From Methylomonas sp. AM2-LC (GTDB lineage Bacteria > Pseudomonadota > Gammaproteobacteria > Methylococcales > Methylomonadaceae), in NCBI RefSeq assembly GCF_039904985.1, contig NZ_CP157005.1:1860001-1924000 (forward strand): 64,000 bases of DNA. The letters are read 5' to 3'. A program made the position numbers and the translations under genes. The notes below the pieces were generated by a model, which was not told where the DNA came from, did no database searches, and saw nothing but the letters and a program-made list of their open reading frames with translations. This document shows positions 19,863 to 30,097 of this stretch, in pieces. The stretch's first letter is position 1; the number at the start of each line of letters is the position of its first letter.

Positions 19863-20138
19863 TTAAAATCGTTTATTTTGGGGGGACGATATTTTCTTGG
19901 CGAAAATAAAAGGCAGTTCATCTTCGCCAAGCAAATCTAATTTACCAAAACTTCGTCCGCCACTATTTCGTGTTTGTAATTTAGCTTTGATAAATTCCTG
20001 CATATTCAAAACTGCATCTTCAAAACTTGCATATGGCCCCATTAAGCCTTCCCGACTGACAAAGAACCATTCTTGCAAACCAGAACGGATTTTTTCGTTA
20101 AAATAAATTCTATCAAAATCTACCATGGTTTTTGTCAC
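19863..20138 (-). CDS. DUF6316-like small protein, copy 1
   Basis: Protein of 91 residues sharing a pattern with the 88-residue product of 46971-47237: W-F/Y-F, R-E-G, G-P-Y, an Ala/Met-rich helix with F-I, and N-S/T-G-G-R. I recognise this as the small DUF6316-type family, with moderate certainty. Predicted cytoplasmic. No operon partner; a REP pair lies downstream. Function unknown. Confidence 0.7.
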   Translation of the reverse strand: MTKTMVDFDRIYFNEKIRSGLQEWFFVSREGLMGPYASFEDAVLNMQEFIKAKLQTRNSGGRSFGKLDLLGEDELPFIFAKKISSPQNKRF

Positions 20139-20349
20139 CTCGATGCTAATTTCTAATTGATTAGTTCGGGGTTAAGATAAAATAATTAACGATATAAAAC
20201 TGGCAGTAAGTCGCATAATTTTGTTTAAGCTAAAAAAATGCATGACTGAAATCCGGTTTTGTTAACCATACAGCAAAAATCCAGCATAAACAGCGCTGCA
20301 TAAGTGCAGTTTAACGTTGAAAAATGGCTTTTCCTGAGACTGAGGGGAA

Positions 20350-21585
20350 TTAATCTCGTTCTTCCACCCATTTTTGCACGACCAAGCTACCTATCATATC
20401 GCCCTCAACATTGACCATGGTACGTACTGTATCCAAAATTCTGTCTATCGGTAATAGAATGGCTATCGCTTCGGTGGGAAGCCCTACGGATTGTAATACC
20501 ATAATCATGGTCACCATACCGGCACTGGGAATACCGGGAGCGCCTATTGCAGCTATCATGGTGGTGAAAAATACAATTAACTGTTGTGTTAAGTTCAGGT
20601 CTATGCCGGCCAGATTAGCCACAAATAGTGCCGCAGAAGCTTCGTAAAGCGCTGTGCCATCCATATTGACGGTTGCGCCCAATGGTATAACAAAGCCAGC
20701 AATACTGGGAGAGACATGCAAATGTTGTTCGGTGCAACGTAAGGTGACTGGCAGGGTGGCTGAGCTGGAGCTGGTAGCAAAAGCTGTAAGCAAGGCTTCG
20801 CGAGCGCCTTTAAAAAAACGTAGTGGTGAAATGGCGGTGAATAAAAACAATAATAAAGGTAGCAGTACAAACCCATGTAATAAGGTGGTACCTAATATCA
20901 CCGCAATAAATTTAATCAAACTGGTTAGTAGTGTCAAACTTTGCGTAGCCAACAATTTTGCTAATAAAGCCATGATGCCGTAGGGTGACAAACGCATAAT
21001 CCAGCCTACCATACGTAGCATCAATTCCAGGCCTTCCTGCATGAGCATTTGTATATTGCGATAACGTTCACCACCTGTGACAATGGCAACTCCCAGCATT
21101 AACGCGAAAACTACAATGGCTAACACATTTCCTTGCACCAAGGCTGCGAAGGGATTCAGAAATAAACCGTGCATAAATTCGGCGATAAACTCTGGAAATG
21201 TCAATTGTTTAGCGCTAAAGTTCTGGTTGGCATGGTTAAACAAATCCAGATGCACACCTTTGCCAGGTTCGAACAGATTCGATGCACCTAGACCCAAGGC
21301 AATGGCAATAGCCATGGAAAGTGTGAAAAACGCCAGCGTAGTTACCCACACTTTATGCATCTGACTATGCAGACGCAGATTGCAAACTCCCACCACGATG
21401 GAGGTAAATACCAGGGGTGCCAGCACCATTTTTAACATATCAATAAATAAGGTGCCGACCAGTCCGCAGATATATAAGCCTTGTTTGCTTAATTCAGCCT
21501 CTGGGCCGAGTTGCATAAATAGTATTCCTAAGCCTACACCGGATAAGGCACCCATTAATATTTGTGTATTCAGTGAAATTTGCAC
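20350..21585 (-). CDS. Dicarboxylate/amino acid:cation symporter (DAACS family)
   Basis: Inner-membrane protein of 411 residues with about eight membrane helices and two re-entrant loops. The serine-rich loop TAFATSSSSATLPVTL and the substrate/cation motif NMDGTALYEASAALFVA are those of GltP/GltT/DctA transporters. It probably imports C4-dicarboxylates or acidic amino acids with protons or sodium; the exact substrate cannot be read. It stands alone, divergent from the YchJ gene. Confidence 0.92.
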   Translation of the reverse strand: MQISLNTQILMGALSGVGLGILFMQLGPEAELSKQGLYICGLVGTLFIDMLKMVLAPLVFTSIVVGVCNLRLHSQMHKVWVTTLAFFTLSMAIAIALGLGASNLFEPGKGVHLDLFNHANQNFSAKQLTFPEFIAEFMHGLFLNPFAALVQGNVLAIVVFALMLGVAIVTGGERYRNIQMLMQEGLELMLRMVGWIMRLSPYGIMALLAKLLATQSLTLLTSLIKFIAVILGTTLLHGFVLLPLLLFLFTAISPLRFFKGAREALLTAFATSSSSATLPVTLRCTEQHLHVSPSIAGFVIPLGATVNMDGTALYEASAALFVANLAGIDLNLTQQLIVFFTTMIAAIGAPGIPSAGMVTMIMVLQSVGLPTEAIAILLPIDRILDTVRTMVNVEGDMIGSLVVQKWVEERD

Positions 21586-21689
21586 TATAACAACCTCCTG
21601 TCTGTGAGTTTAACATAGCCGCACTGCTAAATACTGCTCTGACATCTTGATTCGCTTTTTAGGGCCTAACTTGGGTAAAATAACAGCCT

Positions 21690-22184
21690 ATGCTGACACT
21701 TACCTCTGAAAATATGCTGTGCCTATGTGGTACGGGTTTGAATTATAGCCAATGCTGCGCACCTTATCACCGGGGTGAGGCGCTGGCACCAACTGCCGAA
21801 GCGCTCATGCGTTCTCGTTTTAGCGCCTATACGCGCCGTGATGGGGAATACTTGCTGGCAAGTTGGGTGGTTGCCAAGCGACCAGCCAAGATTGATTTTT
21901 CCAAAGAAACCGCAGAATGGCAAAGCTTGCAGATTGTAAGCTGTAAAAAAGGCGGGCAGGGCGACACAAAAGGTATAGTAGAGTTTAAAGCCTTTTATCT
22001 GCAAGATGCCGAAGCCTGTTATCTGCACGAAATTAGCCGCTTTGAAAAACTGGCTGGACGTTGGTTATATGTGGATGGGCTTATCAAGGCAGCCGGTAAG
22101 TTGAATGCACATATTGATACGGGCCGCAATGCTATGTGTGGGTGTGGAAGTGGTAAAAAATTCAAGCGTTGCTGCGGTGCTTAA
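21690..22184 (+). CDS. YchJ-family SEC-C protein (UPF0225)
   Basis: Protein of 164 residues with a SEC-C zinc motif at each end: C-L-C-G-T-G...Y-S-Q-C-C near the start and C-G-C-G-S-G-K-K-F-K-R-C-C at the end. The YchJ core EALMRSRFSAY...YL..SW lies between. The family is of unknown function. ATG 21714, eight codons in, is an alternative start that begins right at the first SEC-C motif. Confidence 0.9.
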   Translation: MLTLTSENMLCLCGTGLNYSQCCAPYHRGEALAPTAEALMRSRFSAYTRRDGEYLLASWVVAKRPAKIDFSKETAEWQSLQIVSCKKGGQGDTKGIVEFKAFYLQDAEACYLHEISRFEKLAGRWLYVDGLIKAAGKLNAHIDTGRNAMCGCGSGKKFKRCCGA

Positions 22185-22237
22185 TCCATCAGTCTGGTTG
22201 ATGGCAAAAGATTACTTCTCCCCACAACCATCACATA

Positions 22238-22735
22238 ATGAAAAACTATAATAAAATTATTATTCTTCTGCTGGTGTCCTTGCTGGTGGTGTTAGGTGCT
22301 TTCTGGCAAACTGGCTCCTCTGTCTCTATTGCTCCTGGTGTAGTATTTAAAACCATCACAGGAGAAACTATTGCCCTTTCAGAATTAAAAGGCAAACCGG
22401 TGCTGGTTACATTTTGGGCTAGCGATTGCCATAGTTGTATACAGGAAATTCCAGATTTCATTCAATTGCATCAGCAATTTAAAAGTCAGGAATTAACCAT
22501 TATTGCCGTGGCTATGTCTTATGATCCCCCCAATCAGGTGCTGAATGTTGCGCAGGAAAAGCACATACCTTATAAAGTTGCTCTAGATCCTCAGGGTGAG
22601 CTTGGTACCGCTTTTGGTAATGTCCAATTCACCCCCAGTCTGTTTTTATTTGATAAATTGGGCCAACTGGTATTTCAAAAAACCGGCTTAGTCGCTCTAT
22701 CCGAACTGCAAAAACACATTTTAGCCCTGGGTTAA
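22238..22735 (+). CDS. TlpA/ResA-like thioredoxin-fold protein
   Basis: Protein of 165 residues with an N-terminal membrane anchor or signal segment (about 7-24). A redoxin domain follows: active site ASDCHSC in place of the usual CxPC, then EIPDF and the cis-proline region NVQFTPSLFLFD. It is likely periplasmic and acts in thiol-disulfide exchange. It sits 53 bp after ychJ in the same direction. The partner protein is not evident. Confidence 0.88.
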   Translation: MKNYNKIIILLLVSLLVVLGAFWQTGSSVSIAPGVVFKTITGETIALSELKGKPVLVTFWASDCHSCIQEIPDFIQLHQQFKSQELTIIAVAMSYDPPNQVLNVAQEKHIPYKVALDPQGELGTAFGNVQFTPSLFLFDKLGQLVFQKTGLVALSELQKHILALG

Positions 22736-22769
22736 GGAGGCTGCTTTCTTTGCAATAACCCTTTACACT

Positions 22770-23999
22770 TTAATCCGAAGCGCCCGGCAAATTAGAGCCA
22801 AAGTCTTCTTTAAAACTTAACCAATCCAGACGCACTTGTCTGCTATAGGATAATGCATAGTCTAGCAAGGGTTGTTGCCAGTCGGATTTTTGTCCAAAAC
22901 TTTGCCATTCATCAGCAATGGCAGAGCCCTTCCAACCACCGGTACGAATATGTTGCCAAGCGACTAATTTACCCATAATTTGGACTACTTTCTGCAAGCG
23001 TTGAAATTTACCGTTCCAATGTCGCAGATGTAGCCGGTCTTGTTGTGGCATTAGTTCTCTAAGGACATAGGAACGTTTTCCCTCATTGATGACCGACAGG
23101 AAAGCCGGGGATATAGCTTGGCTACGATGTTGCAGAGCAACCACGCGCTCTGCTTCACTTTGCCAGAGTGGTTGTGCATTGGTGACATAAGGGGATAAGG
23201 CTGAACCGGGTTGGTATTTAAGATCGAGCAGATAATGATTATCTGTTCCTTTGCCTTGTATCATAATGACATAACGTTCAAGACCCAAACTACCCACGCC
23301 TGCAATGCGGCGTGCTACATCCACTACATGGAAAAACTCAGGTTTTTCCTGACGTGCAGCAAAGCGATCAATTAATTCAATCACTCGTTGTTTGTCTTCG
23401 GCATTGATGGGTAAAGTTTTAATGCCATCCAGTTTTAAACGACGTTCGCCATGATGAATGGTGGTACGTTCGTTCAATAAATCCACGCGAGAACGCCGCT
23501 TTAGATTTTTAAGTAAATAACGGATCATGCCGGTGGCAGTGGAACGCTCAATCCAGCGTGGTTTGCATTCTGTAAGTTCATACGTATAGCTGCTCATGAA
23601 CGCTTCGCACAGCTTTAAGGCTTGTGCTTGTTCAACCCCCAGTGTTTGCGCACCCACCAGTAGACTACACAGAAAACGTGCCAAATCCCAAGTACAGGGT
23701 GCCAGAATGGCTTCATCAAAGTCGTTGAGATCAAAATAGCTAAGGCGATTGTCACCTTTATAACTGCCAAAATTTTCCAGATGTTGATCGCCACTAATCC
23801 AAGCCAAGGGCGCTTGGTTCAATTCAGAAACCTGTGGCCAGTCCTGATAAAATAAATGGCAGGTACCCCGCAAAAATGAAAAAATATCATTTTGCATGGC
23901 TTGATACTTTAATAATAATCGCTCTGGATCTCTTCCCTTGTTGAAGGCTTCTATTCGTGCCCATAGGCTAGGATTTTGCATAATACTCTCCACAGTCAT
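22770..23999 (-). CDS. DUF2252 family protein
   Basis: Protein of 409 residues with the DUF2252 hallmarks SGDQHLENFGSYKG and YFDLNDFDEA near 90-115, which resemble the catalytic loop of aminoglycoside phosphotransferase-like kinases. VARRIAGVGSLGLERY follows near 230-245. The biochemical activity of the family is not established. It is cytoplasmic. It lies 51 bp after the MgtC gene on the same strand and may be cotranscribed with it. Confidence 0.88.
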   Translation of the reverse strand: MTVESIMQNPSLWARIEAFNKGRDPERLLLKYQAMQNDIFSFLRGTCHLFYQDWPQVSELNQAPLAWISGDQHLENFGSYKGDNRLSYFDLNDFDEAILAPCTWDLARFLCSLLVGAQTLGVEQAQALKLCEAFMSSYTYELTECKPRWIERSTATGMIRYLLKNLKRRSRVDLLNERTTIHHGERRLKLDGIKTLPINAEDKQRVIELIDRFAARQEKPEFFHVVDVARRIAGVGSLGLERYVIMIQGKGTDNHYLLDLKYQPGSALSPYVTNAQPLWQSEAERVVALQHRSQAISPAFLSVINEGKRSYVLRELMPQQDRLHLRHWNGKFQRLQKVVQIMGKLVAWQHIRTGGWKGSAIADEWQSFGQKSDWQQPLLDYALSYSRQVRLDWLSFKEDFGSNLPGASD

Positions 24000-24050
24000 T
24001 AATTATGTTCCGGACGGTATCAATTGTTTTTACCGTTGGCAGATGAGGGG

Positions 24051-24797
24051 TTAGTTACGTGCAAACGCAACCTGATAAGCTTTTAAAAACTGGCATTTTT
24101 GTAAACCGCTTGCCACTGCTTGCACGGTGACCTTTTGTTTGGCATCAGCAAAAATTACCAGATGCCATTCTTCATGATCTGCGTTGTGTATGATAGAAAT
24201 GCTACCTTCGCCTAAGGTAAAACCCAAATTGGTAAATAGGGCTTGAATCTCCGGCATTTGCGGTTCATAGTCGGGCTGGAAAAACAAACTGATGGCCAGA
24301 GCATGTCGCGAAGGCAGAAGTGATTCCAGCTGTCCACCCCAAATCATAATGGCGGAACTGATCAAAGTTAACATGATGGCCGCCAAATAAAACCCGGAGC
24401 CACATAAAATACCAATGGCAGAAGAAGCCCAGATAGAGGCTGCTGTTGTCAGGCCGCTGATGTTAAGACCTTCCTTCATGATCACGCCTGCACCGAGAAA
24501 ACCGATACCGGTGACAATACCTTGAATAACGCGTGTGGGATCTGCACTGGTTGGTAACGCTAATAGCCCGCCAAACCAGTAATGCGGGAAACCCACAATA
24601 ACAGTAATGGCAGAGGAAGCCATGCACACCAGACCATAAGTACGCATGCCAGCTGCCCGACCATGATAGGAACGTTCGTACCCAACTATCATACCCAGCA
24701 CTAAGGAACCCAGAATGTTTAGTAGTATGATGAGATTTACTTCAATCTGTGGCATAGTCCAGTATGCTGTCAGAATGTTGGTCGATACAAGGGGCAT
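24051..24797 (-). CDS. MgtC/SapB family membrane protein
   Basis: Protein of 248 residues. Four or five N-terminal helices carry the MgtC core (GSLVLGMIVGYERSYHGRAAG, GFLGAGVIM), followed by a C-terminal ACT-like cytoplasmic domain (about 175-245). The family is linked to magnesium homeostasis and regulation of ATP synthase. A shorter start at about 24755 (MPQIEVN) is equally plausible because the first 14 residues lack family similarity. Confidence 0.9.
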   Translation of the reverse strand: MPLVSTNILTAYWTMPQIEVNLIILLNILGSLVLGMIVGYERSYHGRAAGMRTYGLVCMASSAITVIVGFPHYWFGGLLALPTSADPTRVIQGIVTGIGFLGAGVIMKEGLNISGLTTAASIWASSAIGILCGSGFYLAAIMLTLISSAIMIWGGQLESLLPSRHALAISLFFQPDYEPQMPEIQALFTNLGFTLGEGSISIIHNADHEEWHLVIFADAKQKVTVQAVASGLQKCQFLKAYQVAFARN

Positions 24798-24873
24798 TTT
24801 GATGATAAGCTAAAATAAAAGGTTAAAAAAGTTCGTTAAACAGACTGTAAACGCTTATTGTTACATATCCCAC

Positions 24874-26997
24874 TTATGATTTTCGTTTAACTTCTAAAAT
24901 ATTTGGTAACTGATTGATGCGGGACAGTACCAAACTCAGTTGTTCGGTATTTTCCACCACAATCGACAAATTTAAAATGGCCGATAAATCTTCGTGGGTT
25001 TTTAACGAAGCATCGCTGATATATACTTTTGCTGCGGCTAATAGTTGCGATACATCGCTAAGAATGTTGTGAGCGTTGAAGGCATAAATAATGATAGGTA
25101 CATTATGCCGGATGGTTTGATGAGTGCTCCATTCGGCACTAATTAACTGTGTTTGCTGGTCAGCGGGTAACTGCAAAATATTTTCGCAATTTTGACGATG
25201 AATAGTGATGCCGCGTTTATGGGAGATAAACGCAATAATTTTATCGCCAGTTACAGGTAAACAACAGTGTGCCAAGGTTGTTAACACATTATCCAGCCCT
25301 GCCACAATCACAGCAGATTTTGCCGGGCTTTGTAGATTGACCCGTCTTATCGGTACTGTTTCCAGTTCAGGAATTTTAAGTGCCGCAGCTAATTGGCGGA
25401 TGGTGATGTCACCGCAGCCCAGGGCTTGATACAAATGTTCGCCATCGGGCTGTTTAAAATGTTTCAGCAAATCAGGCATATCCACATGCTTAATGCCGAG
25501 TCGCCGACTTTCTTTGTCCAGTAACTGCTTGCCTATCGAAATGTTTTCTGTGTGTTTTTGCTGTTTAAACCAACTTTTTACTTTGGCAATGGCGCGAGGG
25601 GTTTTTAAGTAACCCAAGTTTGGATCTAACCAGTTGTGGTTAGGCTTGCCATGTTTAAGCGTGATAATCTCTATTTGTTCGCCGGAGTTAAGCGTATAAC
25701 TTAGCGGTTTAATCTGACCGTTGACTTTGGCACCACGACAACTGTGACCAATTTCCGTATGAATGGCATAGGCAAAATCCAGCGGCGTGCTGCCTTTAAT
25801 CAAATCCACCAGTTTACCGGCGGGTGTCAGTACAAAGACACGATCAGAAAATAATTCGGTATGAAAGTTTTCGATCAGATTATCGTTGTTTTCGCGGTCT
25901 TCCAGTAATTGCCGTAACGAAGCAATATTTTTTTCGGTAGCGCGATTGAATTTTCTGCCTTCTTTGTAACGCCAGTGGGCAGCTACCCCAAGCTCAGCAA
26001 ACTCATGCATGGCTTTACTACGGATTTGAATTTCTATCCGGTTACCAACATCGTCAATCACCACCGTATGTAGAGATTGATAACCATTTTCTTTGGGGTT
26101 GGCAATATAATCATCAAACTCTTTGGGAATATATTGCCATGTACTATGTGCTAATCCCAATACGGTATAACATAAAGCCGCTTCATCGACGATAACGCGC
26201 ACTGCCAGCAGATCATAAAGCTCATCAATAGCCAAGCGCTTGCGCCGCATTTTGGTGCCTATGCTAAAGATGTGTTTAGGTCGACCATAAACTTTGGCTT
26301 GAATGTTTTCATTCGCCAGCTTTTCACGCAAGGTCAGTAGAAAGTTTTCTATACTGGCTTCCCGCTGTTCCCGCTTGTCGTTGAGGGCTTTGGCAATGGA
26401 AAAATAACTGTCAGGATCCAGATAGCGAAAAGCCAGATCTTCCAATTCCCACTTGAATTGATGGATACCCAGCCGATTGGCTAGAGGCGCGTAGATATCC
26501 AGTGTTTCCTGAGCAATAAATAGTCTAATTTCGGCCTCTTCAAGCTCCAAATTACGCAAGCGTTGGATACGGTACGCCAATTTAATTAATACCGCCCGCA
26601 CATCATGAGTCATTGCCAACAGCATACGCCGCAATATTTCTGTTTGATTGGGGTGATTTGCCATATCCTGACTGTAGATATTCACCTTATTTAACCAATG
26701 CACGTCTTTTAGCAGTGCCGATACTGCTGGACCAAATTGGGTACTGACCACAGTTTCGGTCATGTGTTCTACCACGCGCGGATCGCTGAGTATGGCAGTC
26801 AGGATAGATTCCAGATCAATATGCACCGACATCAATACAGTGGCAACATCAATGCCTTTTGGCCTTTGCATGGCGGGCGAGGCAGGTAACTGAGCGGCTA
26901 TGGTTTCTACTGACGTTAAAGCCTGATTGATAAGCGCACAATCTTCCGGAGAAAATCCAGGGAATAATGATTGAATGTGAGCAATGGTGTTATTCAT
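24874..26997 (-). CDS. relA: GTP pyrophosphokinase RelA
   Basis: (p)ppGpp synthetase of 707 residues. The N-terminal hydrolase domain is degenerate: the catalytic HD pair is absent (ILSDPRV at that place), as in monofunctional RelA. The synthetase domain shows GRPKHIFSIGTKM and EFDDYIANPKENGYQSLHT; EFDD is the RelA-type ExDD signature rather than the SpoT-type RxKD. TGS (about 400-460), a zinc-finger region (ACC/LPVTGD) and a C-terminal ACT domain follow. The frame extends six codons upstream to a TTG at 27015; ATG 26997 is preferred. It probably responds to amino-acid starvation at the ribosome. Confidence 0.93.
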   Translation of the reverse strand: MNNTIAHIQSLFPGFSPEDCALINQALTSVETIAAQLPASPAMQRPKGIDVATVLMSVHIDLESILTAILSDPRVVEHMTETVVSTQFGPAVSALLKDVHWLNKVNIYSQDMANHPNQTEILRRMLLAMTHDVRAVLIKLAYRIQRLRNLELEEAEIRLFIAQETLDIYAPLANRLGIHQFKWELEDLAFRYLDPDSYFSIAKALNDKREQREASIENFLLTLREKLANENIQAKVYGRPKHIFSIGTKMRRKRLAIDELYDLLAVRVIVDEAALCYTVLGLAHSTWQYIPKEFDDYIANPKENGYQSLHTVVIDDVGNRIEIQIRSKAMHEFAELGVAAHWRYKEGRKFNRATEKNIASLRQLLEDRENNDNLIENFHTELFSDRVFVLTPAGKLVDLIKGSTPLDFAYAIHTEIGHSCRGAKVNGQIKPLSYTLNSGEQIEIITLKHGKPNHNWLDPNLGYLKTPRAIAKVKSWFKQQKHTENISIGKQLLDKESRRLGIKHVDMPDLLKHFKQPDGEHLYQALGCGDITIRQLAAALKIPELETVPIRRVNLQSPAKSAVIVAGLDNVLTTLAHCCLPVTGDKIIAFISHKRGITIHRQNCENILQLPADQQTQLISAEWSTHQTIRHNVPIIIYAFNAHNILSDVSQLLAAAKVYISDASLKTHEDLSAILNLSIVVENTEQLSLVLSRINQLPNILEVKRKS

Positions 26998-27747
26998 TAA
27001 GTGTAAACCGGACAACTATTAACTAATCCTGCGGTTTTAACTCCTCATGGCGGGATAAAAAGGGTCAGTACTTAATATTGGCATTATAAAATTTCTTGTA
27101 ATACAAGCGAATAGGTAAAGTAGTTGAGTGGATTATAAGGTTCAAGGAGCTTTGCAGAGTGCACATCCTACACCAAGGCTAGGGTGGAAACAATCCTGCA
27201 AAACGTCATGTATTTACAGGCATGCAAATTAAATTATTGATTTAAAGCGACTATAGCGTTCATTGTCGTTGCCTGACTATTTAGCCTAATACTGACTAGA
27301 ATTTGAAACCGCTTGCTTAATCTAGCCTATGCGTTGCGAATAAATGGATTACTTATTAATAGCCGCAAGCTGGAAAAGTCGCCCGTTGAGCAGCTCAGAT
27401 CAAACAACTAAAAATAGTCTATCCTGGAAAGCCCAGCCTGTCTTAGCCTGCTGTAAATAGCCGTAACAACCCAGAAACCTATACTGGGTTTAAATAAAAA
27501 TGTCATGTTTATGATTTTAAAGCTATAAATCGGATAATTATGTTTACAGGTATGGGTTTTAGTGTTAGAGTTTAATCGTGAGATTATGTTTAAAATAGCT
27601 AGGGTTTTGCCGAACGTTCGTGTGTAACAGGTTTTTGTCAAAGCGTAAAAATTTCGGCCTATTTTTCTCTAGAATGCCAAAAGATGCTTTAAAAACCGCT
27701 AGTCATGTCGAACAACCTTAAATGATGTTATTTCGATAGGTGATTTT
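26998..27747. other. Intergenic region before the GH13 gene
   Basis: About 750 bp between relA and the GH13 gene, whose starts face away from each other. A minus-strand frame at 27408-27641 has no family signature. The GH13 gene has a good ribosome site (AGGTG about 8 bp before ATG 27748). No promoter could be fixed with confidence. Confidence 0.5.
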
Positions 27748-29676
27748 ATGCTGGCACAAGATCATATTAATCCCGCAACACCCATGGGCGCTACACTCAT
27801 CGCTGAGGGTGCCACATTTAGGGTATGGGCGCCTCGCGCGCAGCAAGTCTATTTAAATGGGGTTTTTAACCAACAATCGCTAGCAACCCAATCTGACTCT
27901 AATCTACTCGTTAAAGACGCAAGTGGATATTGGACGGGTTTTATGCAGGGTGCTAAAGAGGGCGATCTCTATAATTTTTATGTGATCGGTAGCGGTAGTA
28001 GTGGCTATAAACGCGATCCTTATGCCCGAGAACTGGCAACCGACTACCCATTTCCCAACTGCAGTTGCATTATCCGTAGCGATCAAACCTATCCCTGGCA
28101 GGATCAGGCATTTCAGACGCCAGATTACGCCAATATGATAGTCTACCAATTGCATATTGGCACTTATCTATCAGCTAATACTGGCAAATACACCACCTTT
28201 CTGGATGTGTTATCAAAGCTGGAATACCTAAATGCCTTAGGGATTAATGTATTGCAACCATTGCCTGTGGATGAATGTGAAACTAATCCGGGGCTGGGCT
28301 ATAACGGTTGCGATTACTTTTCGCCCGATTCGCCCTATATAGTGCCAGCCTCAGATTTAGCGACCTATTTGCCTTTAATCAATCAACTGCGGAGTGCTAA
28401 AAATGCGCCCGCCCTAACCAGTCAACAGTTAATATCCGGACCTAATCAGCTGAAAGCGATGATTGATACCTGTCATCTGTATGGCATCGCGGTGGTATTC
28501 GATATCGTCTACAATCATGCCGGTGGATTTGAGGGTGATGACCATAGTCTCTATTTTTGGGATCGGCTCCCTGGTTACAATAATAACGATAGTCTCTACT
28601 TTACCGATCAAAGCTGGGCAGGGGGCTTATCTTTTGCGCTGTGGAATACCGATGTTCGGCAATTTTTGATTAACAACGCGGTCTATTGGCTAACAGAATT
28701 TCATATTGATGGGTTTAGATATGATGAAATCAGCGTGCTATCCAATCTTAATGCTGGTACGGGCTGGAGTTTTTGTCAGGATTTAACCTCTACTTTACGT
28801 TTTATAAATCCACGTTTTATACAAAATGCCGAATATTGGCCAGTTAATCCCTATATAGTCCGTTCCAGTAGCAGCGGAGGCGCAGGTTTTGATGTCACCC
28901 AGCATGATGGTTTACGTAGCAGTGTGCGCAGTGCTATCAATCAATGTGCCTACGGAGCCGCCGCCCAGGTCAATATGGACGCCATAGCTGCACAATTGTT
29001 TCCGCCCGGTTTTACCCATGGTTGGCAAGCGGTAACTTGCGTGGAAAACCATGACATCGTAAAAGTCGGTTGTGATAACCGTATACCCACCCTGGCGGAT
29101 GGTTTCAATCATCGCTCCTGGTATGCGCGCAGCCGCAGCCGCGTGGCTAGCGCCTTGTTATTGACTGCACCCGGCATACCACAACTATTTATGGGGCAGG
29201 AGTTTTTAGAAGATAAACAATGGGGTGATAATCCAGCCGGACAAAATCTGATTTATTGGCAAGGTTTGGATGCAGGCGAGGTGTCTATGACAGATCATCT
29301 GCGTTTTACTCAGGATGCCATTCGTCTGCGCTGGCTGCATCCTGCTTTACGTGGTGATGCTATCAGAGTGTTTCATGTGCATAACGATAATCGCATACTG
29401 GCTTTTCATCGCTGGCTAGAGGGCATAGGTAAGGATGTGATTGTGGTGCTTAGTCTTAACGATAGCACTTTTTATCACTATGAAATTGGTTTTCCACACT
29501 GGGGTGTCTGGCAAGAAGTGTTTAATAGCGATGTCTACGATAATTGGGTCAATCCGATTGTCGCGGGTAACGGTGGAGCTATTACGGCGCAAGGGCAGGG
29601 ATTACATGGATTTCAAACTTCAGCCAATATCGTCATACCGGCTAATGGAGTGCTGGTGTTTGCTTACCAGCCTTAG
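27748..29676 (+). CDS. GH13 alpha-glucan-active enzyme (branching enzyme/amylase-like)
   Basis: Protein of 642 residues. A CBM48-like domain covers about 12-105 (FRVWAPRAQQVYLNGVF) and a GH13 barrel follows. The four conserved regions are visible: DIVYNHAGG (Asp252, His257), GFRYDEIS (nucleophile Asp326), NAEYWP (acid/base Glu362) and VENHDIV (Asp436). The architecture matches 1,4-alpha-glucan branching enzymes and trehalohydrolases. The exact reaction is uncertain because it is close to neither GlgB nor TreZ at the third region. No signal peptide, so probably intracellular glycogen metabolism. It has no glg neighbours. Confidence 0.87.
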   Translation: MLAQDHINPATPMGATLIAEGATFRVWAPRAQQVYLNGVFNQQSLATQSDSNLLVKDASGYWTGFMQGAKEGDLYNFYVIGSGSSGYKRDPYARELATDYPFPNCSCIIRSDQTYPWQDQAFQTPDYANMIVYQLHIGTYLSANTGKYTTFLDVLSKLEYLNALGINVLQPLPVDECETNPGLGYNGCDYFSPDSPYIVPASDLATYLPLINQLRSAKNAPALTSQQLISGPNQLKAMIDTCHLYGIAVVFDIVYNHAGGFEGDDHSLYFWDRLPGYNNNDSLYFTDQSWAGGLSFALWNTDVRQFLINNAVYWLTEFHIDGFRYDEISVLSNLNAGTGWSFCQDLTSTLRFINPRFIQNAEYWPVNPYIVRSSSSGGAGFDVTQHDGLRSSVRSAINQCAYGAAAQVNMDAIAAQLFPPGFTHGWQAVTCVENHDIVKVGCDNRIPTLADGFNHRSWYARSRSRVASALLLTAPGIPQLFMGQEFLEDKQWGDNPAGQNLIYWQGLDAGEVSMTDHLRFTQDAIRLRWLHPALRGDAIRVFHVHNDNRILAFHRWLEGIGKDVIVVLSLNDSTFYHYEIGFPHWGVWQEVFNSDVYDNWVNPIVAGNGGAITAQGQGLHGFQTSANIVIPANGVLVFAYQP

Positions 29677-29728
29677 TGGAAATCTAATTTAGATTGTATA
29701 AAGTAAATCCTTTGTTCGATTTATCATA

Positions 29729-30097
29729 GTGTATACAGTAATCGAGATAAACCAACATCGAGAAAGTGAATTTCTTGAGGATGAACCCTTAATGGAAAAG
29801 GTTAAAGAATGGCATAGACGCAGAGATATACTTAAGGAACTGCTATATTTGTCCAACGAGGAATCCATGTTAGTGCAGCGTATTCCAAACTGGGAGCGTC
29901 TCAAGCGAGAAAGCTCTTATATTCAAGAGGGCAATTATCTTACACCTTTTTCGTTCATTCTCGATTTCGTTAATCCATATCATATGGTTTTCAATCATGG
30001 GAAAGAGTTATGGCAGGCAAGCTTCATTTCCCAAGAATTTATGGACTATCTTTCCTTTAAATATCCAGAAATCAAGGCGTTTTGGAAGCCGGATTGA
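29729..30097 (+). CDS. Hypothetical protein
   Basis: Protein of 122 residues, no family recognised. GTG at 29729 is the first start; ATG codons further in are possible. It is rich in charged and aromatic residues, with a helical first half and WERLKRESSYI, then FSFILDFVNPYHMVF. It lacks a clear ribosome site and stands alone after the GH13 gene, so expression is uncertain. Confidence 0.45.
   Translation: MYTVIEINQHRESEFLEDEPLMEKVKEWHRRRDILKELLYLSNEESMLVQRIPNWERLKRESSYIQEGNYLTPFSFILDFVNPYHMVFNHGKELWQASFISQEFMDYLSFKYPEIKAFWKPD

Noticed and set aside
27408..27641. A 77-codon minus-strand frame between relA and the GH13 gene
   Set aside because: AT-rich, no signature and no upstream site; treated as chance.
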